Virus record (IMG/VR): IMGVR_UViG_3300030107_002029
Location: 1-31,814 of that record
Direction: 5' to 3' (one strand)
DNA length: 31,814 bases
Origin: a virus
Shown here one piece after another: positions 23,395 through 31,020 of this stretch; positions within the stretch are counted from its first letter, which is position 1, and every line of letters begins with the position of its first letter. A program made the translations under genes and the position numbers. The notes under the pieces were generated by a model, which was given only the letters and a program-made list of their open reading frames with translations, did no database searches and was not told the origin of the DNA.

Positions 23395-24100
23395 TGTCTG
23401 TAAACTTTTTAATATTATAATTTTGATCTTCTGGGCTACTACTTCTTTGTGTCCATTTATGTCTACACCTCCATATCTCATTATTCATATCACCAAATCT
23501 TGATATAATTTCTGCTTGTGTTTTTCCTTCACTTCCACTAAATAATATTTTTTCTTCACACCTCTCTCTTGTACTTCCATCATAAGCACCAACATATATC
23601 CATTTTGTATCAGATGGTAATTCATCAGCTAATAAAGTTGTTAATGTATTATTAAATTGATTATATGCTGTATTTACAACTAATTCTGGATTTGCTATTT
23701 GACCTCTTATTGTTGCTAATGTTTCACCTGTGGTTTTTCCTGTTGATATTCCATCAATTACACCTTGAATAGTTGTTGAAGATATTACTTTCATATTATC
23801 CATTACACTTTTTTTAGTAGTATTTAATAATGCTCTAATACTTGATTCTTGTAATGATACAGTAGTATATGTTTGCCTTAACAACTCAATAACTCCTGCT
23901 TCATAAGATGAAAATGCTTTTGATAATTTTAATTCGTATGCTTTATCTAAATTAATTGATGATAATATTTCTAGTGATTCAGCAGAAGATTTACCTTTAA
24001 CTAATTCACTTAAATATTCAACTAATTCAGATGTTGCTATATCTACTTTACTTGCAAATTCTACAGCAATATTTTCTAAAATATCATTTATATCAGCCAT
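23387..24100 (-). CDS. Minor head protein, MuF/SPP1 gp7-like
   Basis: A 237-residue protein following the portal gene. The N-terminal 150 residues are helical; the C-terminal part has WIYVGAYDGSTRERCEEKIL (167-186) and IWRCRHKWT (209-217), the conserved D-x-x-T-R-x-x-C and C-R pairs of the MuF-type head morphogenesis domain. Proteins of this family bind the portal and are carried into the virion. Its start immediately follows the portal stop. Confidence 0.8.
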   Translation of the reverse strand: MADINDILENIAVEFASKVDIATSELVEYLSELVKGKSSAESLEILSSINLDKAYELKLSKAFSSYEAGVIELLRQTYTTVSLQESSIRALLNTTKKSVMDNMKVISSTTIQGVIDGISTGKTTGETLATIRGQIANPELVVNTAYNQFNNTLTTLLADELPSDTKWIYVGAYDGSTRERCEEKILFSGSEGKTQAEIISRFGDMNNEIWRCRHKWTQRSSSPEDQNYNIKKFTDNA

Positions 24101-25435
24101 TTATACTGGTGATGTTAGTGCTTGTAATAATGGTGATGTTTCTGTTGGTTCTTCTGTTACACCACTTCTTTCTGCAAGATAATCCAGAGCATCTTGTCTT
24201 TCTGGGTATTTGTCTGGGTCTTTCTGCATTAATATATCAGCAGTATCTATAAGACCATTAGCTAATTCCCAATCCCATTTCTCTCTTTGTTCTTGGTCTG
24301 ATAGTATTTCTGTTGATTCCTCAAAATCTACATTTAATAAAAACCCTGCATCTTTCGTTATTTCAACAGCTAATATCCTTTCCTCTACCTCAAATATTCT
24401 TTGTTCAAGTCTTTTATATTTCTCTACATCCGATCTTCTGCTGTCCATTAATTCTTGGTTTCGCAATCGTAAAGCGACACCAGATTCTGCTGTTGAGCCT
24501 TCGACAAATGAAACTGATAAATGATAATTCTGTGCTAACATTTTATAGCTTTCATTTATACTATCAGTAAGTGCAGGAACACTATTAGGAGGAGACACCA
24601 TATTTAAAGAACCATCAAATCCAAGAAAACTCCATTTGTCCTGCCCTATTTCTAATTTTTCTTTTTCTATATTGCTTCCAGTTATAAAACCAAAACCAAA
24701 TGATTGAAACATAATATTAGCATTCTTATTAAACTCTGCTACATTTACAGCTTCATTACTTGCAATAAGGTCTAGTGAAGCATCTGTATCAAAATAGCTA
24801 GATTCTGGCTTACCATCTCTGTAGCATTCAACAAATGGTAGCATAGAATAAGGATTTATCATTTCTGGGTTGTTTTCATCTTTTATTTTTCGACCTGTTC
24901 CCTTCTCATAAATAAAGTGATTTTCTTTATCCCAATAAGCCCAATGCTCTGGAGTAGTATCAAGAACATTTCCACGAACAGACAAAGGATAAGTAATAGC
25001 AGATGGAGTAAGCGGATCATCTGAATCATTATACATAACCTCCCAATCTCTTATAATATCATATTCAATTTTATCATTTCTCCAAGTAGGTTTAATTAAT
25101 ATCACTTCTAACAAATTACATAGCTTTTCTGCTCTTTGCATTTTCATATCTTTTAAGTGAAAGAAATCAACAACATCTTCATTTGAATATTCCCTAATAG
25201 GTGGCTTCATATACACCAAGCTAATCCTGTCAATAATTCTTTTAGTAATATTTACATTAGGGCAAGGTATTTGACTTATTAAACTTTTAGAAAAATATTT
25301 ATTTGTATATTCTTCTGTTCTACCTTTGTAATAATTATAGGCTTTTTCTCTTGTCTTTAACCACCTTTGCTTTTCTTGGTCTTGCCAGTCTATTTTTGAC
25401 ATTTCTACCGCTAATTGTGATGTTGATGGAATCAT
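24101..25435 (-). CDS. Portal protein
   Basis: A 444-residue protein between the large terminase and the MuF-like gene. Signs of the SPP1-type portal family are RWLKTREKAYNYYKGR and NVNITKRIIDRISLVYMKPP near the N-terminus, the ERDPSA-like middle (LIASNEAVNVAEFNKNANIM), the helical wing with SGVALRLRNQELMDSR (stem and channel region) and the acidic C-terminal tail. It would form the twelve-subunit ring through which DNA enters. It overlaps the terminase stop by four bases. Confidence 0.85.
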   Translation of the reverse strand: MIPSTSQLAVEMSKIDWQDQEKQRWLKTREKAYNYYKGRTEEYTNKYFSKSLISQIPCPNVNITKRIIDRISLVYMKPPIREYSNEDVVDFFHLKDMKMQRAEKLCNLLEVILIKPTWRNDKIEYDIIRDWEVMYNDSDDPLTPSAITYPLSVRGNVLDTTPEHWAYWDKENHFIYEKGTGRKIKDENNPEMINPYSMLPFVECYRDGKPESSYFDTDASLDLIASNEAVNVAEFNKNANIMFQSFGFGFITGSNIEKEKLEIGQDKWSFLGFDGSLNMVSPPNSVPALTDSINESYKMLAQNYHLSVSFVEGSTAESGVALRLRNQELMDSRRSDVEKYKRLEQRIFEVEERILAVEITKDAGFLLNVDFEESTEILSDQEQREKWDWELANGLIDTADILMQKDPDKYPERQDALDYLAERSGVTEEPTETSPLLQALTSPV

Positions 25436-26688
25436 CTTTCTATACTCCCTGTTATTGGCTTAATTATTGGATATTCAAAATCTATAAAATATCGAAGTCC
25501 GTCTGTGTAGTGTGTTCGATCTTTATGAGACTTGTCAATTTCCCTCGTGCCTTCCTTATTAACAGTCTGCTCTAAATCGGCTATTAATCCTTTACATCTA
25601 GGATCAATTATTAAATCTTTTTCGCATAATTTATTTACTGCATTAACAGAATCAACTATTCTTGGTGCTTTTGGTTTTACCCTTACTTCAAACCCTCCTT
25701 GCCTTAATATATCGTGGTCAGTAGATAAAGCAGATGTATGTCTTTGATTTGCAGGGTCTGGATATGCAACTACTTTGCTTTTAGGATACCTTGCTTTTAC
25801 TTCTTTTACCATTCTTTCAGTTAAGACTTCTCCTCCTCCACCGTGATGTAACTCAATTTCATCGAATGTCCGCACATATGGAGAGTGCTTATAGGTTTGT
25901 GAAATACTAGCACAAAAGGGTGATATGTTGAAGTCAATTGACAATCGAATTGGTAAGGTGGGATTATAGTTATTTTTTTTGACATTGTTCTCCCTTTTAA
26001 ATTGATAGTAAGTAGCACCTTGTTGAAGATTTACAAATTCTCCATTTAAGTATGCTTTTAATAAGTTTTCATCATAGTTTTCTTTTAAGCTATTAATAAA
26101 TTCTTCAGGTAACATTGTATTATCTTCTGTTTTACCTCTAATTAATTTATAGCCAGTTTTAGGATTATCTCCCCAGTATTTATATACAAATTTAAATCCC
26201 TCTGGCGTACCACTACCAAATGCTGTTAAAGTATTTCCATCTCTTAACCTAGATAGTAGCATTTTCCAAGCCCTATCATCTCTTAATTGATCTGCTTCAT
26301 CTATACCACCTGCCGCCAAATTTAAACCTGCCCATCTCATATAATTTTCTGCACTTCTCATAATAACATCACACCAACCATCCTTCCAATACACCCTGTA
26401 TTTAGTTGATGTTGCAGTATATTCATAATTAAACCCTGCATCTCTTAATACTGCTTCAAATGTTGGTTGTAATACATCTCTAATCATAGGATATGTAGGC
26501 TCTGCAAGTAGTATTGTCTTTCCTGCGTTCATAGAGCATTGTTTTAAAGCCATTAGCGAGAAAGCCAAAGTTTTTCCGCTTCCTACTCCTCCTGTAAGGA
26601 AGGGATATTTATCATCACACATAACATAATCTAATTGATGTTTGAATAATTTAAAGGAGTTCAACACTAAACCCTTTTGGCAATTCAT
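25432..26688 (-). CDS. terL: Terminase large subunit
   Basis: A 418-residue DNA packaging motor. Walker A is GGVGSGKT (33-40), Walker B ends in GGIDEAD (127-133 with D130, E131), and the coupling motif is GSGTPE (158-163). The nuclease half has D252 in LSIDFNIS, D311 in YPDPA and D396 in HYTDGLRY, the three metal-binding acids of the RNase H-like fold. The first ATG overlaps terS by 38 bases and lacks a ribosome site; a GTG or TTG eight or nine codons later follows AAAGGG and may be the true start. Confidence 0.93.
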   Translation of the reverse strand: MNCQKGLVLNSFKLFKHQLDYVMCDDKYPFLTGGVGSGKTLAFSLMALKQCSMNAGKTILLAEPTYPMIRDVLQPTFEAVLRDAGFNYEYTATSTKYRVYWKDGWCDVIMRSAENYMRWAGLNLAAGGIDEADQLRDDRAWKMLLSRLRDGNTLTAFGSGTPEGFKFVYKYWGDNPKTGYKLIRGKTEDNTMLPEEFINSLKENYDENLLKAYLNGEFVNLQQGATYYQFKRENNVKKNNYNPTLPIRLSIDFNISPFCASISQTYKHSPYVRTFDEIELHHGGGGEVLTERMVKEVKARYPKSKVVAYPDPANQRHTSALSTDHDILRQGGFEVRVKPKAPRIVDSVNAVNKLCEKDLIIDPRCKGLIADLEQTVNKEGTREIDKSHKDRTHYTDGLRYFIDFEYPIIKPITGSIER

Positions 26689-26983
26689 TTGTTGTTATTT
26701 CTTGCTTTTCTGATTGTCCTAAAACTTGTTTTCCAAGCCAGATTAACATAGTTACATTTGGTGCTATATTTCTATCTGCATCTCCTATTGCTACTTTATA
26801 TTGTGCTTGTCTTAATCTTATTTTTCCCTTGTCTCTCCCTTTTGTAAGAAATTCGGAATAACTTTTACGAATTAATGATTCATCACAACCAAAAAAAGAA
26901 GCTATTTCAATATTAGTACAACCAAATGATGCTAACTGCTCTACTTTGTTTGGGTCTATATCATATTTTTTAGGTCTAGCCAT
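26651..26983 (-). CDS. terS: Terminase small subunit
   Basis: A 110-residue protein just upstream of terL. It starts MARPKKYDIDPNKVEQLASF and has a helix-turn-helix (residues about 22-45, CTNIEIASFFGCDESLIRKS), then the helix RLRQAQYKVAIGDADRN and NVTMLIWLGKQVLGQ, as in a widespread TerS family. It would bind the packaging start site of phage DNA and load the large subunit. Whether packaging is by headful or cos cannot be read here. Confidence 0.88.
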   Translation of the reverse strand: MARPKKYDIDPNKVEQLASFGCTNIEIASFFGCDESLIRKSYSEFLTKGRDKGKIRLRQAQYKVAIGDADRNIAPNVTMLIWLGKQVLGQSEKQEITTNELPKGFSVELL

Positions 26984-26986
26984 AAT

Positions 26987-27778
26987 TTAATTGGAGCATT
27001 GAGGTCTGTACTGCCCAGCCTTCTCAACATTGGAAATATTGTGTTTTACTTTTAAACTATCAATGCCTAATTTTTCTCCTTTATACATTCCAATACCCAT
27101 TTCTTTTATCTTGCTAAATGGTATAATTGGAACAGTTAAATCTTTTTCTTTTTTCTTGTCTATAAAATAAACATACCTTAACTGATAACCTTCAAGAGGT
27201 TTATATCCTGCTTCTTTAAATATTTTCATACTTGAAGCACCATTATTTTTTCTAATGTTTTTGCCTTTAGATAAAGATGTGCTATTAACTATCTTATTTT
27301 TTATACCAAGCCTTAAAGAAATATCTGTTGCAATTTCTCCATTTGGTGCTTCCCATATAGTTGTATTTTTTTTAATATTAGTTAAATAAAATCCACTTGC
27401 TCTATAAATTGTACCATCTCCACATTGGCAACAATCACTAAAAGATAAAATCCATTTTATATGTGGTGCATTTTTTTTAATTAATTTAATTGATATTGCA
27501 ATACATCTACTTTCTGAATTTTTAGGTAAAACATCATCAAAAGCCATTCTATTTAATTCTAACATTCCATTCCATTTTGTATTTTTAACCAAGCCTATTG
27601 TTCTTCTCTTATCTAATGGACTGCCATAACTCATAACTCCGTGCAAAACATTATTATAAAATGCACCAAAATGCAATTTACTATTTGGAACTACCTTGCC
27701 AGAATAATGATATTTTTTAACAAAATCATTTGCTAATTTAGCAGGAATAACTTTTAATCTTATATCTTTAACCTTCAT
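26987..27778 (-). CDS. mom: Mom-like DNA adenine modification enzyme (GNAT-type)
   Basis: Read from the ATG at 27778 (263 residues); an upstream reading overlaps the ParB-like gene by 125 bases and is an artefact. Motifs of the Mu Mom family are present: KLANDFVKKYHYSGK (14-28), LELNRMAF (73-80), NSESRCIAISIKLI (87-100) and SFSDCCQCGDGTIYRASGF (112-130). Mu Mom, a member of the GNAT fold, converts adenine to N6-carbamoylmethyl-type adenine and protects phage DNA from many restriction enzymes. The last 110 residues are basic and may bind DNA. It overlaps the ParB-like gene by about ten bases and lies beside a methyltransferase, which suggests a common modification function. Confidence 0.82.
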   Translation of the reverse strand: MKVKDIRLKVIPAKLANDFVKKYHYSGKVVPNSKLHFGAFYNNVLHGVMSYGSPLDKRRTIGLVKNTKWNGMLELNRMAFDDVLPKNSESRCIAISIKLIKKNAPHIKWILSFSDCCQCGDGTIYRASGFYLTNIKKNTTIWEAPNGEIATDISLRLGIKNKIVNSTSLSKGKNIRKNNGASSMKIFKEAGYKPLEGYQLRYVYFIDKKKEKDLTVPIIPFSKIKEMGIGMYKGEKLGIDSLKVKHNISNVEKAGQYRPQCSN

Positions 27779-28352
27779 AACTATTACATATCCACCATAT
27801 TGCATTACCATTACTATTTTCATTTCCCGTATCGCCAAAATCATTTTCTTTTGCTTTTTTAATAGCATTTTCAACAATTTCAGCCTGTTCATCTGATAGC
27901 GTAAATGTCATTTGCTTAAAAGGCTCTTTATCTCCATCAGGTAAATTAAATTCCTCTCCATAATCTGCATCAAATAATTTTAAATCATCTTCATTAAATC
28001 CCCAATCAACAAGTTCATCAACCTCAAAGAAATTAGCAAGGCTATCCATATCCCATTCTCCTGTATTTCTATTTAACCTAACATTCAATTCTCTTTCTCT
28101 TTCATAAGTTAAATCTAATTCAAGCACAGGAACTTCTTTAATATTCATATCTTTAGCCACCTTAACCCTTTGATGCCCTCCAATAATAATATTCTTTCTA
28201 TCTTTATTTTTATTAACTAAAATAGGATCAACAAGCCCAAATCTGTCTATTGAATCTTTCAGGTGCTTGTATTGTTCTTTGGTGAGTTGTCTAGGATTGT
28301 ATTCTGCAAAAATCAAGCTGTCTATATCTCTTTGCACTAATTTATGTTCCAT
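27768..28352 (-). CDS. ParB-like nuclease domain protein
   Basis: A 194-residue protein. Residues 1-125 match the ParB N-terminal domain: SLIFAEYNPRQLTKEQYKHL, GLVDPILVN and IIGGHQRVKVAKDM (56-69), with GGHQR as the conserved nucleotide-binding box, then ELNVRLNRNTGEWD. The C-terminal part (MTFTLSDEQAEIVENAIKKA) recurs in phage proteins of this group, which often stand next to DNA methyltransferases. No helix-turn-helix of true plasmid ParB follows. It could guide or regulate DNA modification, or act as a nuclease. GAGGAAAT precedes the ATG. Confidence 0.8.
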   Translation of the reverse strand: MEHKLVQRDIDSLIFAEYNPRQLTKEQYKHLKDSIDRFGLVDPILVNKNKDRKNIIIGGHQRVKVAKDMNIKEVPVLELDLTYERERELNVRLNRNTGEWDMDSLANFFEVDELVDWGFNEDDLKLFDADYGEEFNLPDGDKEPFKQMTFTLSDEQAEIVENAIKKAKENDFGDTGNENSNGNAIWWICNSYEG

Positions 28353-28375
28353 ATTTCCTCATAATTTTGGAAGTT

Positions 28376-28390
28376 AATTTATAATAAATT
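28376..28390. promoter_or_regulatory. Short AT-rich palindrome before the ParB-like gene
   Basis: Seven-base arms, AATTTAT and ATAAATT, flank a single central base in the 62-base gap between the methyltransferase and ParB-like genes. The position would suit an operator for the modification genes, but palindromes this AT-rich are easily found by chance. Confidence 0.2.
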
Positions 28391-28414
28391 ACTTGTATAA
28401 TTAAAAGAATTTGT

Positions 28415-29134
28415 TTATAGATTAAATAAATCTTGTTGTGTTTTTATATTTTCTATCCTTTCTGTTGCCTTAATAAAATGATTTTCATTTAATTCAATTC
28501 CAATAAAATCAAGATTATTTTTTTTACATACAACACCTGTTGTTCCACTACCCATAAAATTATCTAAAATTATATCATTTTCTTTTGAACAAATAGTTAA
28601 TATTCTTTCTACAAGTGCTTCAGGCATCTGTGTTGGATGAATCCTGTCTTTTTTTAATATATTATGTGGAACATACCACACACTACTTAATGAATCATGT
28701 ATTCCACAATCTTGGTTTAAATATATATTATCACCCTTTGATAAATGATAAATAATTTCATAATCTAAATGAAATCTTGCCTTTGTAGAATCAAATGATC
28801 CTGCATATTTCCAAATTATAAAAGATTTTAATTTGAAAAGTTTAAAAGATTGTAAATGCTCAATCCAATGTGGTGTATTTAGTGATTTTTTAAATGTTTT
28901 ACTTTTAATATTAAAAAATATTTGACCTGTTTCTTTTAATATTCTATAATAATTATTAAAAACATCATCTAAAAATTCATTGTATAATTTTAAGAACAAT
29001 ATATCTTTAGATTCTGCACTATATCCTGCACCATGAAAATCCTCATAAGGTGGAGAAGTAATAATTAAATCTATACTATCTGATTTTATATTGCACATTT
29101 CCTTATTGCAATCACCTTTAATTAACTCTATCAT
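28415..29134 (-). CDS. DNA methyltransferase, beta class (N6-adenine or N4-cytosine)
   Basis: A 239-residue enzyme. The catalytic motif TSPPY (26-30) comes first and the cofactor motif DNFMGSGTTG (191-200) near the end, with HPTQMPEALVERIL before it; this order defines the beta class. The middle (about 45-150) holds a variable target-recognition part. SPPY occurs in both N4-cytosine and N6-adenine enzymes, so the target base is open. No restriction enzyme partner follows directly, but a PD-(D/E)XK nuclease lies three genes upstream. It overlaps the RusA-like gene by four bases. Confidence 0.9.
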   Translation of the reverse strand: MIELIKGDCNKEMCNIKSDSIDLIITSPPYEDFHGAGYSAESKDILFLKLYNEFLDDVFNNYYRILKETGQIFFNIKSKTFKKSLNTPHWIEHLQSFKLFKLKSFIIWKYAGSFDSTKARFHLDYEIIYHLSKGDNIYLNQDCGIHDSLSSVWYVPHNILKKDRIHPTQMPEALVERILTICSKENDIILDNFMGSGTTGVVCKKNNLDFIGIELNENHFIKATERIENIKTQQDLFNL

Positions 29135-29541
29135 ATTTCCTCTATTATTATTTCAGTTCTAGGTTGCTTACTATAAACCTTTTCAGCTTGTATTCTGCAT
29201 ATCTGACTATCATCTAAATAAAAACTAGGTTGGAGTATGTCCTCATATAACTTTATTAAATTACTCAAATCTGGAGTATTAGTATGATATTCTGGAACAT
29301 CATCTTTTAATAAATGCTTAAATTTCCCTGTTCTATAATGCTTTTTAGGTCTAGGCATATAAAAGGTTACAAATAATGTTACAGGGCTTTTAATAGGGTT
29401 TCTAGGTTTATACTTTTTAATTTGATTCCAGATTATAAATTTGTCCTTTGAACTTGGATCATACATTATTCCACGCCTAGTGCTTCTATGGCGTTTTAAT
29501 GCAATAGGTTTACCCTTTATTGTAATATTTATATTATCCAC
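29131..29541 (-). CDS. rusA: RusA-like Holliday junction resolvase
   Basis: A 136-residue protein. The first part has IKGKPIALKRHRSTRRG, then YMPRPKKHYRTGK, and the conserved part runs TPDLSNLIKLYEDILQP (89-105) followed by YLDDSQICRIQAEK (108-121) and PRTEI. This is the RusA pattern, in which acids bind metal at the junction. In the usual P-D-x-D-N box the second Asp is Ser (S93), while D91, D101, D110, D111 and K121 are present. Likely role: resolving branched DNA before packaging. Confidence 0.85.
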   Translation of the reverse strand: MDNINITIKGKPIALKRHRSTRRGIMYDPSSKDKFIIWNQIKKYKPRNPIKSPVTLFVTFYMPRPKKHYRTGKFKHLLKDDVPEYHTNTPDLSNLIKLYEDILQPSFYLDDSQICRIQAEKVYSKQPRTEIIIEEI

Positions 29542-29744
29542 TTGCCTAGTTTGTTATCATATTTTGCTAATAACAATTCCTCTAAAGTATGCTTTTTAGA
29601 GTTAAACCATCTTGTTAAAGTTCCTCTACAACCTGTACAAGCCATTCCCCAATGCTTACTAACACCCTTTTTGTTTATAAAACCATTAGGTTTGTCGCAA
29701 TAATTGCAATATCCTTTAATTTTTAAATTCATCTGTTTGTTCAT
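29529..29744 (-). CDS. Small zinc-finger-type protein
   Basis: A 71-residue protein with two cysteine pairs, CNYC (13-16) and CTGC (36-39), separated by about 20 residues that include K and W (KKGVSKHWGMA), then TLTRWFNSKKHTLEELLLA. Four cysteines in this spacing suggest a zinc ribbon. It overlaps the RusA-like gene by thirteen bases. It may be a nucleic-acid-binding partner in DNA metabolism, but no function is known to me. Confidence 0.65.
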   Translation of the reverse strand: MNKQMNLKIKGYCNYCDKPNGFINKKGVSKHWGMACTGCRGTLTRWFNSKKHTLEELLLAKYDNKLGKWII

Positions 29745-30293
29745 TTATTTTTCCTCCATATATATTTGATCTAACATATGTTCTGCATCCAATACTATAT
29801 TTAAATCATAATTATAAATTTCAATATTATCTTTTGTTAATTCCATTTCTCCTAAACCTCTTGGTCTAATTTCACCTTTTTTATAAAGTTTTCCTTTTTT
29901 CCTTAAACCATTTCTAGTTATCCATCCACATACGGTTAATATATCATTTTTTTTATTTAATGAAGAAAATATATAAATATTAGTTTTATAAACACCCTTA
30001 TCTTGTAATGGTTCAAAATTATTAACATAATCTGCTCTTGGTTTAACAGTCCTTGTCATAGTTTTAATATCTACAATATTTTCTCCAACTTTCATATCCC
30101 TTCCACCATCAAACCCTGTATCACCTTTTATCAATTCCATATTACATTCATTTAAAATTGCATTTTGTCCTATTATTCCAGATAGCTGTTGTTCTGCTGT
30201 ACCATTGTTTTTATCCCTTCTACCAAAATTATATTTTTCAATTAATGATAAAGAATATTCTTTTATTTGAGGTGTTACTTTAATATCAAACAT
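29745..30293 (-). CDS. PD-(D/E)XK superfamily nuclease
   Basis: A 182-residue protein. IIGQNAILNE (40-49), FDGGRDMKVGENIVDIKTM (61-79) and YIFSSLNKKNDILTVCGWIT (107-126) reproduce the core of restriction-endonuclease-like enzymes: an acidic residue before a Gly turn (D62), a second acid in a strand followed by x-K (D75-I-K77), then a strand ending in GWI. The family includes restriction enzymes, phage nucleases and resolvases. In this operon with a methyltransferase, ParB-like and Mom-like genes it could cut unmodified DNA, for example the host chromosome, but that is inference. Confidence 0.7.
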   Translation of the reverse strand: MFDIKVTPQIKEYSLSLIEKYNFGRRDKNNGTAEQQLSGIIGQNAILNECNMELIKGDTGFDGGRDMKVGENIVDIKTMTRTVKPRADYVNNFEPLQDKGVYKTNIYIFSSLNKKNDILTVCGWITRNGLRKKGKLYKKGEIRPRGLGEMELTKDNIEIYNYDLNIVLDAEHMLDQIYMEEK

Positions 30294-30371
30294 TTAATTT
30301 AAAAATACAAATAATAAAAACCCAACAATACACCCTAACCAACAACCAAATACAAAACAAGCAAAACTCAT
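30294..30371 (-). CDS. 25-residue single-pass membrane peptide
   Basis: A tiny gene whose ATG immediately follows the stop of the upstream gene and whose TAA abuts the ATG of the nuclease gene, so it fills its gap exactly. The product is almost wholly apolar (MSFACFVFGCWLGCIVGFLL, then a short end) and would span the membrane once; three cysteines and two glycines lie along it. No charged residue occurs. Such peptides can act in superinfection exclusion or membrane signalling, but nothing specific can be said here. Confidence 0.55.
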   Translation of the reverse strand: MSFACFVFGCWLGCIVGFLLFVFLN

Positions 30372-30827
30372 TTAAAAGCCCCTTTCATCTAATAATATTA
30401 ATTGCATTATTTCTGAATTATATGCAGTTTTATACTTATCAATATATACATATTCTACTTTTTTTAAATTTTCTTCACCATATTTAAAAAAATCATCTAC
30501 AATTCTTTCTTGTTCCTGTGATAAATCTTTAAGGCTAAAATATGATGTTTGATTTCCTATAAATGATCTATTAGAATTATAAAGTTTTAAATTTTCTCCT
30601 ATAGTAAAACTTGTATCAGCTTCAAGTTTATTTTTAACACCTCTTTTTAGATTAATATTAAAAGTTAATTCAATTATTCTTCTTTCAGTAGCATCAATTA
30701 ATTTTTTAGTAACTTTAGTTTTAAAGCTAGTAAATCCACCTACTCCTATTTTTTTAAAATAATTTAATCTTTCTTTATAAAAACCTATTAACCAATCATT
30801 AAACTCAATACTATTCTCTAATAACAT
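30372..30827 (-). CDS. Hypothetical protein
   Basis: A 151-residue, helical, charged protein that starts MLLENSIEFNDWLIGFYKER. Basic helices follow (FKTKVTKKLIDATERRIIEL), and a tyrosine-rich end (KKVEYVYIDKYKTAYNSEIM). No catalytic motif is evident. It stands between the small acidic cysteine-containing protein and the membrane peptide in the early operon; likely an early function, unknown. Confidence 0.55.
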   Translation of the reverse strand: MLLENSIEFNDWLIGFYKERLNYFKKIGVGGFTSFKTKVTKKLIDATERRIIELTFNINLKRGVKNKLEADTSFTIGENLKLYNSNRSFIGNQTSYFSLKDLSQEQERIVDDFFKYGEENLKKVEYVYIDKYKTAYNSEIMQLILLDERGF

Positions 30828-30837
30828 TTATAATCCT

Positions 30838-31020
30838 TTAATAATTATCATCTGGTTCTGGTAAATCTAAATCTGCACCACAATCCTCACAGGTCAAACT
30901 TTCTGGTGCATTTACCTCTGGTTCAGCAGGTTGATATTCTTTATTTATATGTAAACACATATCTTCTTCCCTGCAACAATCTTCTTCTAATTCTGACCAT
31001 ATTGCTTTCATTTTGCCCAT
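30838..31020 (-). CDS. Small acidic cysteine-rich protein
   Basis: A 60-residue protein rich in Glu and Asp. It has CC (residues 15-16), a further Cys-His pair (MCLHIN) and a TCEDCGADLDLPEPDD end; the Cys-x-x-Cys near the C-terminus suggests half of a zinc site, possibly completed by the earlier cysteines. It overlaps the preceding gene by one base. Small acidic proteins can be DNA mimics, but the sequence alone does not show this. Confidence 0.6.
   Translation of the reverse strand: MGKMKAIWSELEEDCCREEDMCLHINKEYQPAEPEVNAPESLTCEDCGADLDLPEPDDNY

Noticed and set aside
22903-23481. A 192-codon version of the joining protein
   Set aside because: It would overlap the conserved end of the MuF-like gene by 95 bases; the ATG at 23394 leaves only a normal eight-base overlap.
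25821-26018. Minus-strand 65-codon frame inside the terminase gene
   Set aside because: It is wholly within terL in another frame and has no features of its own.
26987-27892. A 301-codon version of the Mom-like gene
   Set aside because: The first 38 codons overlap the ParB-like gene in another frame, are unlike the family, and are Met/Lys-rich as expected of an out-of-frame reading; the start at 27778 fits the family.
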